This document shows positions 1 through 6,576 of a DNA stretch of 64,000 bases, piece by piece. The first letter of the stretch is position 1, and each line of letters starts with the position of its first letter. Origin of the DNA: an uncultured Bacteroidales bacterium (GTDB lineage Bacteria; Bacteroidota; Bacteroidia; Bacteroidales; Muribaculaceae). Where the stretch lies: positions 20,269 through 84,268 of the forward strand of contig CACYRK010000013.1 of assembly GCA_902776835.1 (NCBI GenBank), written 5' to 3'. The position numbers and the translations under genes were made by a program. Under the pieces are notes generated by a model. It was not told the origin of the DNA. It did no database searches and saw only the letters and a program-made list of their open reading frames with translations.

Positions 1-1
1 C

Positions 2-391
2 ACCGTATCGGTGCAATATGCCGGCGAGGGCAAGCAACACATCGTTGTGGACTACAGCGTGGCCGAGAACAGCAACATTTGGGTTGTGTGCGAATTGGGG
101 TTCGGCTGCTTCCGCGATGTGGCAAACATGGAGAGCCTGACGATTGAGGCCCAGAATTTCGGCATACAAAAGCACGCTTTTAAGGGCTGCAAAAACCTCA
201 AGACGATCACCATGCCGCGCATCGACACCCCGCCGGCGATAGGCAACGGCGGTTGGAAGACGGTGATTGACTCAATCTTTGAGCCATACCATTACGAGCA
301 AGTGACGCTCTACGTTCCCAACGTGGAAAAAATGCGTGCCGACACCTGCTGGGGCCGCTTTAAGCACATCGAGCAATATCGCCGGCCGTAA
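2..391 (+). CDS. BspA-like leucine-rich-repeat surface protein, C-terminal end (5' partial)
   Basis: The reading frame is open from the window edge to a TAA at 389-391, so only the last ~130 codons are seen. The visible part has the BspA/LRR_5 pattern: a GCFRDVANMESLTIEAQNF-type repeat followed by KHAFKGCKNLKTITM, that is, short beta-strand repeats with the conserved aFxgCxxLxxIxxP core, then a closing segment (VTLYVPNVEKM) typical of the last unit. Proteins of this class are secreted or cell-surface and often bind host or matrix proteins; the ligand here cannot be told. No signal peptide or sorting domain is visible because the start lies outside the window. Confidence 0.75.
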   Translation, partial: TVSVQYAGEGKQHIVVDYSVAENSNIWVVCELGFGCFRDVANMESLTIEAQNFGIQKHAFKGCKNLKTITMPRIDTPPAIGNGGWKTVIDSIFEPYHYEQVTLYVPNVEKMRADTCWGRFKHIEQYRRP

Positions 392-418
392 ATCTGAGAC
401 AATCCTAAGCCGCTTGTG

Positions 419-1648
419 CTAATACAATAGCCCGAACATCCATAACGGGATGCGGTTTCCATAACCAACCTCCGTGTCGTCGACAGCAAGAAAACTGTCA
501 GGTATATCCTTTATCTGATCGAATTTCTTGCCCTTCCCGCCAACTTCAAACAGAAATCTCTTATCAACAAGGAAATCGCCCGCTTTCGGATAACGCAGGT
601 CATGGCCCTGCGACAGTTGGTTGATGAAGAAAGTCTCACGAAGTGTGCCAATATCCACTTTTGGCGTAAGGGCATACATCATAGTTGGGTTGCTGATGTA
701 AATCTTGTCGGGTCGCGACAAGTTGTCCAACCTTTTTGCGTCGTCAGTCAACAACTGGAGTAGCCCTGCACGTTGAAGCGCATATAGCATCTTTAATCCT
801 TGATTGCGGTCGGTCTCCAATTCCTTGTAAAGTTCATTCATCTTTGGCAGTTGAGGCACCCTCTCCGCAAGAATCATCAGCAGTTTTTTGGTTTTGCGGA
901 TCGTTGGCATCGTTATGTCCTCAACATTTGGATAATCCACCTCTATTACTTGGTTGGCTACACTTTGTAGCCTTTGGTAATAGCCATGATGCACAGTCTT
1001 ATAAAATGGGTAATAGCCAATCTGAAGATACTTCTTGAAATGCTGAAGCACTTTTGTTTTGGCACACACCTCCATCGCTATGCCAACATGGTTCTCAAGC
1101 AGTTCATCAAGTGTAACAGATGATATTTGCAGCACTCCGTCATACGCCAAAAACTCTCGTAGCGACAGCCCTCTCATCTCATACATGGTAAGTCGACGAG
1201 AAAGATCGCCTTCGCTGCTTTCCAACTGAAGCATTGATGAACCGGTGTAAACCACATGAAGTCCAGGAAAGTCATCACTAATATTTTTCAAAAGAGTCTG
1301 CCAATGCTTATAATAGTGTATCTCGTCAATAAACAAATGTGTTCCACCATGCGTATAATGGTAGTCTACTACATCGATAATATCATGCGAGCTGAACCAC
1401 AGATTATCAAGCGATACATAAAGCACCTTCTCTAGTTCTTTTCCCTTAAAGGTCTCTTTGATGTGCTGTAACAGCAGGGTTGACTTGCCACACCCTTTTG
1501 GGCCTTTAATGCCAATCAGAGTGTCATTCCAATCAATCTCCTTATATAAATATCGAAAAAAAGACATTGGCGTTGTCGCCAATCGGCGTTGGAAAATTTT
1601 TATGAGATAACCAATTTGTTCTTCCATATTTAGTGATGTCGTTTTCAT
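419..1648 (-). CDS. AAA ATPase of the DUF4143-like family
   Basis: P-loop ATPase of the large Bacteroidota family with an AAA_14-like domain and a nuclease-fold-like tail. Walker A is GPKGCGKST at about residues 49-57 and Walker B is HLFIDEIHYY near residue 105. A sensor-like VVYTGSS and the family motif SRRLTMYEMRGLSLREF follow. The tail (GDFLVDKRFLFEVGGKGK) resembles the degenerate PD-(D/E)XK segment of DUF4143 proteins. The frame is open upstream to an ATG at 1690, but that would lie upstream of the best promoter (-7 box 1668-1675). I therefore choose the ATG at 1648, preceded by GGAGAG. It lies downstream of hutI on the same strand, separated from it by its own promoter and repeat array. 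The biological role of these ATPases is unknown. Confidence 0.85.
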   Translation of the reverse strand: MKTTSLNMEEQIGYLIKIFQRRLATTPMSFFRYLYKEIDWNDTLIGIKGPKGCGKSTLLLQHIKETFKGKELEKVLYVSLDNLWFSSHDIIDVVDYHYTHGGTHLFIDEIHYYKHWQTLLKNISDDFPGLHVVYTGSSMLQLESSEGDLSRRLTMYEMRGLSLREFLAYDGVLQISSVTLDELLENHVGIAMEVCAKTKVLQHFKKYLQIGYYPFYKTVHHGYYQRLQSVANQVIEVDYPNVEDITMPTIRKTKKLLMILAERVPQLPKMNELYKELETDRNQGLKMLYALQRAGLLQLLTDDAKRLDNLSRPDKIYISNPTMMYALTPKVDIGTLRETFFINQLSQGHDLRYPKAGDFLVDKRFLFEVGGKGKKFDQIKDIPDSFLAVDDTEVGYGNRIPLWMFGLLY

Positions 1649-1667
1649 TAATTTTTTAAACTCTCCG

Positions 1668-1698
1668 CAAAGATAATAAAATGTTTCCAAACATCAAA
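1668..1698 (-). promoter_or_regulatory. Promoter of the first AAA ATPase gene
   Basis: On the minus strand TTTG (1695-1698), exactly 19 bases, then TATCTTTG (1668-1675): a full match to the Bacteroidota vegetative promoter. The 19-base spacer holds the palindrome ATGTTTGGAAACAT (1681-1694), so a protein bound there would block RNA polymerase. The predicted transcript start lies just upstream of the ATG at 1648. Confidence 0.75.
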
Positions 1699-1760
1699 AT
1701 ATCACGAAATAAAATGTTTCCAAACACGAAAAAACCGCGAAATAAAATGTTTCCAAACAT
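1681..1760. repeat. Three palindromes at a 33-bp period upstream of the ATPase gene
   Basis: ATGTTTCCAAACAT occurs at 1681-1694, as ATGTTTCCAAACAC at 1714-1727 and as ATGTTTCCAAACAT at 1747-1760. Copies two and three share the preceding CGAAATAAA. The 33-bp period is close to three DNA turns. The first copy lies between the -33 and -7 boxes of the ATPase promoter, which suggests an operator array. Confidence 0.8.
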
Positions 1761-1894
1761 CATATTGAAATACTGCATCTGTCTGGCGGGGCTCAGAAAT
1801 CTTAGTAGTCTCAGAAATCTTAGAGGTCTTAGCCGTCTGGCGGGCTGGGTGGGGAACTCATGGGTGATTTATGGATAATTCATGTTGAAAAAGA
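1761..1894. other. Gene-free stretch with short degenerate repeats
   Basis: Between the palindrome array and the hutI terminator. It holds a run of about 10-bp AGAAATCTTAG / AGTAGTCTC / AGAGGTCTTAG units (about 1795-1835) bracketed by two GTCTGGCGGG copies (about 1780 and 1833). No gene is seen. Confidence 0.5.
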
Positions 1895-1924
1895 AGTGGG
1901 GGCGTGCGGTGGCGCGTCCCCACT
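1895..1924 (-). terminator. Terminator of the hutH-hutI transcript
   Basis: A GC-rich hairpin, AGTGGGG with TCCCCACT around a CGC/GCG inner stem, followed on the minus strand by CTTCTTTTTC. It lies about 50 bases beyond the hutI stop. Confidence 0.65.
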
Positions 1925-1973
1925 ATATTAGGTTTCATACGATTTGGGCGCTTTGGGGCACCCTTGTCGTTGA

Positions 1974-3227
1974 TTACAGTTTCACTTCTTCGCCACGCAG
2001 GAACACCCTGGAGATGATTGGTGTGGTGTAGGCGTAGGGGATGAAGTCGATGCTGGGTATTGGCTCGGTGATGAAGAAGTTGGCCACCTTGCCCACGGCA
2101 ATCGAGCCATATTCGTCGCTGCACCCCATTGCTGCGGCACTGTTGATGGTTGCGGCATTGATTGCCTCGGTGGGCTGCAGCCGCATCTTGATGCACGCGA
2201 GCGACACGGCAAACTTCATGTCGCCACTGGGCGTGGAGCCAGGGTTGTAGTCGCTGGCGATGGCCAGTGGCAGCCCGTTGTCGATGACCTTGCGCCCAGG
2301 CGCGAACGGCATGTTCAGGAAGAACGAGGTGCCCGGTAGCGCGGTGGGCATCAAGTCGGTGTTGCAACGACGCAGCATGTTGATGTCGTCGTCGGTCATG
2401 CTCTCGAGATGGTCGACCGACAGCGCATGATGTCTCAGCGCCACTTCCACGCCTCCCGACGGAGCCAACTCTTGTCCGTGAATCTTGCCGCGCATGCCGT
2501 ATTTGAGTCCGGCGGTGAGGATGCGCGCCGTCTCGTCGGGCGTGAAGAAGCCCTCGTCGCAGAACACATCGATAAAGTCGGCCAAATTTTCGGCTGCCAC
2601 AGCAGGTATCATCTCGTTGATAATCAAGTCGACGTACTCGGCCTGGCGCCCGGCATATTCGCGACCCACGGCGTGCGCGCCGAGGAAGGTGCTTTTCACT
2701 TTCAGTGGGGTGCTTTTCTTGATGCGGTCGATTACTCGCAGCATTTTCAGTTCGTCCCAAGTATTCAGTCCGTAGCCGCTCTTAATCTCGATGCAGCCGG
2801 TGCCCTTGCGCATCACCTCGCGCACGCGGCCCATGGCTTGCTCGTAAAGTTCATCCTCGCTCATCTCGTGCAGGCGGTCGGCGCTGTTGAGTATTCCACC
2901 TCCGCGCTTGGCAATCTCGGCGTAACTCAGTCCGTTGATTTTATCGACAAACTCCTGCTCGCGGCTGCCGGCATACACAATGTGGGTGTGCGAGTCGCAC
3001 CAACTGGGCAACACGGTGCCGCCAAAAGCGCTGTAAACCATGGTGCCGCCGTCGATGGTGGGCTCGGGGCCATTGCCGAACTCCGCGATGCGCCCGTCGA
3101 CGCAATAAAGCCACGCATTGTCGATGCTCTCGAGTTGCGCCATCTGCCCTCCGGCACGGCGCAAGAGAGGCTGCTGGCGGGTGTCGATGCCCGCCAGAGT
3201 CCCTATGTTGCGAATCAGCAGTTTCAT
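1974..3227 (-). CDS. hutI: Imidazolonepropionase HutI
   Basis: Hydrolyses 4-imidazolone-5-propanoate to N-formimino-L-glutamate, the third step of histidine breakdown, in the cytoplasm. The 417-residue length is normal. The amidohydrolase metal motif is seen as DSHTHIVYAGSRE (HTH near residues 80-82). KIHGQELAPSGG, SVDHLE and the C-terminal ASDYNPGS segment supply further metal and substrate residues expected of the family. The start overlaps the end of hutH by four bases, so the two are translationally coupled and co-transcribed. A hairpin terminator follows. The assignment is secure. Confidence 0.97.
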   Translation of the reverse strand: MKLLIRNIGTLAGIDTRQQPLLRRAGGQMAQLESIDNAWLYCVDGRIAEFGNGPEPTIDGGTMVYSAFGGTVLPSWCDSHTHIVYAGSREQEFVDKINGLSYAEIAKRGGGILNSADRLHEMSEDELYEQAMGRVREVMRKGTGCIEIKSGYGLNTWDELKMLRVIDRIKKSTPLKVKSTFLGAHAVGREYAGRQAEYVDLIINEMIPAVAAENLADFIDVFCDEGFFTPDETARILTAGLKYGMRGKIHGQELAPSGGVEVALRHHALSVDHLESMTDDDINMLRRCNTDLMPTALPGTSFFLNMPFAPGRKVIDNGLPLAIASDYNPGSTPSGDMKFAVSLACIKMRLQPTEAINAATINSAAAMGCSDEYGSIAVGKVANFFITEPIPSIDFIPYAYTTPIISRVFLRGEEVKL

Positions 3228-4699
3228 CGGCGCAGGAATTGGATGGCTGCCTCGATGTGCGGATACATCACGTCGTCATTAGAGATGAACGGCACCACCT
3301 TGCGGAACTCGGCGTGCAACTTCTCGATTTCGGGCGACGACTTGAGCGGGCGACGGAACTCCAGAGCCTGTGCGGCGTTGAAGAGTTCGATGGCCAGCAC
3401 ACGCTCGGTGTTGTAGACCACCTTGTAGAGTTTGATGGCAGCGTTGGCGCCCATGCTCACCAGGTCCTCCTGGTCTTGGCACGAGGGTATGCTGTCGGTG
3501 CTGGCGGGCATGGCGAGCGTCTTGTTGAGGCTCACCACGCTGGCTGCGGTGTACTGGGTAATCATGAAGCCGCTGTTCACACCCGGATTTGCCACGAGGA
3601 AACTGGGCAAGTTGCGCGTGCCGCTCACCAGGCGGTAGATGCGGCGCTCGCTGATGTTTGCCAACTCGCTCAGCGCGATAGCCAGGAAGTCCATGGGCAG
3701 AGCGATGGGCTCGCCGTGGAAGTTGCCGGCGCTGATAATCAGGTCCTCGTCGGGGCATACGGTGGGGTTGTCGGTGGCGCTGTTGATCTCGGTGTCGATC
3801 ACGCTCTTGACGTAGCGAATGGTGTCCTTGACGGCCCCGTGCACCTGCGGCATGCAGCGGAACGAATACGGATCCTGCACGTGGGTCTTGGGCTGCTTGA
3901 TGAGTTCGCTGCCCTGCAGCAACTCCTTGATGCGTGCCGCCGTCTCAAGTTGTCCCTTGTGGGGACGCACCAGATGCACGGCCTCGGTGAACGGCTCGAT
4001 GCGTCCGTCGTAAGCCTCGAGCGACATGGCGCCGATGCGGTCGGCCCACTCGCTCAGCCGCTGTGCTTGCAGCAGTGCCCACACGGCAAACGCGCTCATG
4101 TTCTGCGTGCCGTTGAGCAGCGCCAAGCCTTCCTTGCTGGCCAGGTGGATGGGCTGCCAGCCTTTCAGTTTCAGCATCTCCTCGCCAGTCATCAACTTGC
4201 CGTCGAGTTCCACCTCGCCCAGGCCCACCAGCGGCAGGCATAGGTGAGCCAGCGGCACCAGGTCGCCCGAAGCGCCCAGCGAGCCCTGGCGGTACACCAC
4301 CGGGTAAATGTCCTCGTTGAAGAAGTCGATGAGGCGCTCAACCGTGTCGAGTTTGCAGCCCGAGAAGCCGTAACTCAGCGACTGAATCTTGAGCAAGATC
4401 ATGATTTTCACGATCTCGTTGGGTACGCGCTCGCCCACTCCACAAGCGTGCGACTTGATGAGGTTGATTTGCAGTTGCGACAGTTGGTCCTGTCCGATCG
4501 ACACGTTGCACAGCGAGCCGAAGCCGGTGGTCACGCCGTAGACCGGCACGGGGCTGGTAGCAATTTTCTCGTCCAGGTACTTGCGGCAACGCTCAATGCG
4601 TGCGCGAGCGTCGTCGCTCAGTTGCAACTTGTAGTTGTTGTCAATTATTTCGCCGACACGCTCCAGCGTGAGATGCTCGGCGGTAATTTCGTGAATCAT
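3224..4699 (-). CDS. hutH: Histidine ammonia-lyase HutH
   Basis: Removes ammonia from L-histidine to give urocanate, the first step of the pathway. The 491-residue protein has the ASG triad at residues 143-145 (in GSLGASGDLVPLAH) that cyclises into the MIO electrophile, the N-terminal YGVTTGFG motif near residue 54, and the C-terminal core DQEDLVSMGANAA. It overlaps hutI by four bases. Its own promoter lies at 4750-4781, although in related genomes the hut genes often form one unit; here an ATPase gene lies between hutU and hutH. ATG at 4699 is preceded by two tandem copies of ACGTTTATGTTAAT. Confidence 0.97.
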   Translation of the reverse strand: MIHEITAEHLTLERVGEIIDNNYKLQLSDDARARIERCRKYLDEKIATSPVPVYGVTTGFGSLCNVSIGQDQLSQLQINLIKSHACGVGERVPNEIVKIMILLKIQSLSYGFSGCKLDTVERLIDFFNEDIYPVVYRQGSLGASGDLVPLAHLCLPLVGLGEVELDGKLMTGEEMLKLKGWQPIHLASKEGLALLNGTQNMSAFAVWALLQAQRLSEWADRIGAMSLEAYDGRIEPFTEAVHLVRPHKGQLETAARIKELLQGSELIKQPKTHVQDPYSFRCMPQVHGAVKDTIRYVKSVIDTEINSATDNPTVCPDEDLIISAGNFHGEPIALPMDFLAIALSELANISERRIYRLVSGTRNLPSFLVANPGVNSGFMITQYTAASVVSLNKTLAMPASTDSIPSCQDQEDLVSMGANAAIKLYKVVYNTERVLAIELFNAAQALEFRRPLKSSPEIEKLHAEFRKVVPFISNDDVMYPHIEAAIQFLRR

Positions 4700-4749
4700 A
4701 CGTTTATGTTAATACGTTTATGTTAATTAGTCATGTTGTTTTCACGCTG

Positions 4750-4781
4750 CAAAGTTACGATTAAGCGAGCGAAATGCCAAA
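4750..4781 (-). promoter_or_regulatory. hutH promoter, -33 half supplied by a dispersed repeat
   Basis: Minus strand: TTTG (4778-4781), 20 bases, TAACTTTG (4750-4757). The TTTG and most of the spacer belong to the repeat unit 4754-4828. The same arrangement with the same spacing is found upstream of the GH97 gene. Confidence 0.7.
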
Positions 4782-4899
4782 TTTATTTGAGCATTTCCGA
4801 GCGGAAGTAACTTCGACCGAAGGTCAACGTTACGACTAAGCGAGCGAAATGCCAAATTTATTTGAGCATTTCCGAGCGGAAGTAACTTCGACCGAAGGT
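4754..4899. repeat. 75-bp tandem duplication of a dispersed promoter-type repeat
   Basis: Two nearly identical 75-bp units, 4754-4828 and 4829-4899 onward, the second differing mainly at GATTAAG versus GACTAAG near its start. Each carries the inverted repeat GAAATGCC / GCATTTC around AAATTTATTT. A third copy of the core lies at 29878-29917. The second unit reaches to within 20 bases of the ATPase stop codon at 4919. Confidence 0.85.
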
Positions 4900-4918
4900 T
4901 TCGACAGAAGGTCGAGGG

Positions 4919-6358
4919 TCAATCAAACAGGTCGTCGATAGTGATGACATTCTGGAAAAAGCCGGAATAAATGTTTTTCACCAATCCAAAGGTGGTGACG
5001 AGAGTCGGATGAACCGACATGCGGCACTTGGTCTCCTCGATAAACGCAGCCACCTTGTTGCGCAGTTCCTCATCGTATTGCTTGGTAATCTCGTACTCTT
5101 TATTGGAGAATTTCATCTCACACAGGTTGACGACGCGGTCAGCACGGTCGATGACCAAGTCGATTTGCCAGTGCTTGCTGCCCTTGCTGCGCCAGGGTGA
5201 GTGTGTCGTATTCACCGACCTAACCCCCAAGGCGTTTTTGATAGCATCGATGTGCGTGAAGCAAATGCTCTCAAAGGCGAAGCCCCGCCAAGCGTTCAAC
5301 GAGGGCAACAAGAAATTATCGCTCCAGAAGGTTTCGGAATGCTCGGGATGTCCTGAGACGAAAGTCGAATGAAACAGCACAAAGTGATCGGTCAGACGAA
5401 AGTGAACCTCACGCTTCGAGCCCTGATAACGCAAATAACTCTGCACAAAGTCGCTCACCTCAAGACCTTTAAGCACCTGCGACAATCCCCCACCATAGGG
5501 TATCTTGGTATGTTCCGCGATTTCTCGGCGAGTGTATCCCTCGCGCTTGCCGCTCAATAGTTTCACCACCTTGACATAAGGCTCGGGAGTGCTGAACAGC
5601 GAGTTGAACAATCGATCAAACTCATGTCTCAATCGCCCATTGCGACTGAAAAACAAGTTGTCGAGGTTTTGCGACAAACTCAGTCCCGGTTTCAGCAATG
5701 ACAAATAATAGGGAATGCCTCCCATGGCCATGTAGCACTGCACTTGGTCATACCGACTCATTGCAATGTTGTGACTATGGTAGTAGTCCTCGCATTCCCT
5801 CAATGAAAACGGCGAGAGTTTGAATTCTGCAGTGATTCGTCCGTAGAGGCCTCCATAGTTATTCAGCAGATGGTCGCTAATCCAGGATGTGGCTGAGCCG
5901 CAGACAATCAACATGACGTCGGGCTGTGCTGATGCCCAATTGTTCCAAAAATGCTCCAAGGCGGTCACAAAGCCTGACCCTTTCACGTCCATCCATGGAA
6001 GTTCGTCAATAAATACTACTTGGCGCCCGCTATGAGTCATGCGGCGCTTGACCAAATATTTTCTCAGCCGGTCAAAAGCCTCAATCCAGTTGCCTGGGAG
6101 GGTGTCATCGGTGACACCGTGGTTGACTAGCGAGGTGTGAAATGCCAACAATTGATTTTGCGACAATTGTGCCTGCTCAAACTCGATGGGCGACAATGCG
6201 GCGTGCGAGAAAGCCATTCTTTCAGCGAACACACTGCGTACCAAGAACGTTTTACCCACACGGCGTCGGCCATACACAACCACCAACTCGGGCTTGCCCG
6301 AATTGTATATCTGCTCTAACTCAGCGACTTCCCGCACGCGACCTATCAACTTTTCCAT
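4919..6358 (-). CDS. AAA ATPase of the DUF234-type family, inside the hut cluster
   Basis: A 479-residue P-loop ATPase. Walker A is GRRRVGKT at residues 30-37, Walker B is VVFIDELPWMD near residue 120, and VCGSATSWI is the sensor segment. A winged-helix-like middle follows (REIAEHTKIPYGGGLSQVL). The tail carries IDLVIDR with NLCEMKFS, which keeps the D...ExK spacing of a PD-(D/E)XK nuclease fold. Family proteins are common and often multicopy in Bacteroidota and archaea; their function is not established. It separates hutU from hutH and has its own promoter and a three-unit palindrome array upstream, so it is probably an inserted, self-regulated unit. ATG at 6358 fits the promoter at 6385-6415. 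Confidence 0.9.
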   Translation of the reverse strand: MEKLIGRVREVAELEQIYNSGKPELVVVYGRRRVGKTFLVRSVFAERMAFSHAALSPIEFEQAQLSQNQLLAFHTSLVNHGVTDDTLPGNWIEAFDRLRKYLVKRRMTHSGRQVVFIDELPWMDVKGSGFVTALEHFWNNWASAQPDVMLIVCGSATSWISDHLLNNYGGLYGRITAEFKLSPFSLRECEDYYHSHNIAMSRYDQVQCYMAMGGIPYYLSLLKPGLSLSQNLDNLFFSRNGRLRHEFDRLFNSLFSTPEPYVKVVKLLSGKREGYTRREIAEHTKIPYGGGLSQVLKGLEVSDFVQSYLRYQGSKREVHFRLTDHFVLFHSTFVSGHPEHSETFWSDNFLLPSLNAWRGFAFESICFTHIDAIKNALGVRSVNTTHSPWRSKGSKHWQIDLVIDRADRVVNLCEMKFSNKEYEITKQYDEELRNKVAAFIEETKCRMSVHPTLVTTFGLVKNIYSGFFQNVITIDDLFD

Positions 6359-6384
6359 ATCATTTATAGATGAATAATCAGCCG

Positions 6385-6415
6385 CAAAGATAGTGTTTTT
6401 TCATTTCGTGGCAAA
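6385..6415 (-). promoter_or_regulatory. Promoter of the second AAA ATPase gene
   Basis: Minus strand: TTTG (6412-6415), 19 bases, TATCTTTG (6385-6392), a full consensus match. The TTTG is part of the left arm of the first palindrome (GCCACGAAA on the minus strand), so operator and -33 box overlap. Confidence 0.75.
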
Positions 6416-6549
6416 AAAATGGGCCAAAATTTTGCCACAAAAGGGTGAAAAAGATGTTTCGTGGCATAAAAATAGTTTGAAATTTTGCCACGAAATGGTA
6501 AAAAATACGTTTCGTGGCAAAAATATGGGTGATTTTTTTGCCACGAAAC
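6404..6549. repeat. Three long palindromes at a 53-bp period upstream of the ATPase gene
   Basis: TTTCGTGGC begins at 6404, 6457 and 6510, exactly 53 bp apart. Each is followed 21-26 bases later by its inverse, GCCACAAAA (6434-6442), GCCACGAAA (6487-6495) and GCCACGAAA (6540-6548). The period is close to five DNA turns. The sequence is unrelated to the array upstream of the other ATPase, but copy number and position match. Confidence 0.9.
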
Positions 6550-6576
6550 GATTATTCACTCAGCGCAATGCGCTAT

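Noticed and set aside
1858..2760. 300-codon Arg/His-rich frame on the minus strand
   Set aside because: It is in another frame of hutI on the same strand, with the typical Arg-rich composition of a shadow frame.
4754..4899. The 75-bp duplication as an insertion-sequence end or attachment site
   Set aside because: No transposase or integrase is present, and the third copy at 29878 sits alone in a promoter, so a promoter-type repeat explains it better.
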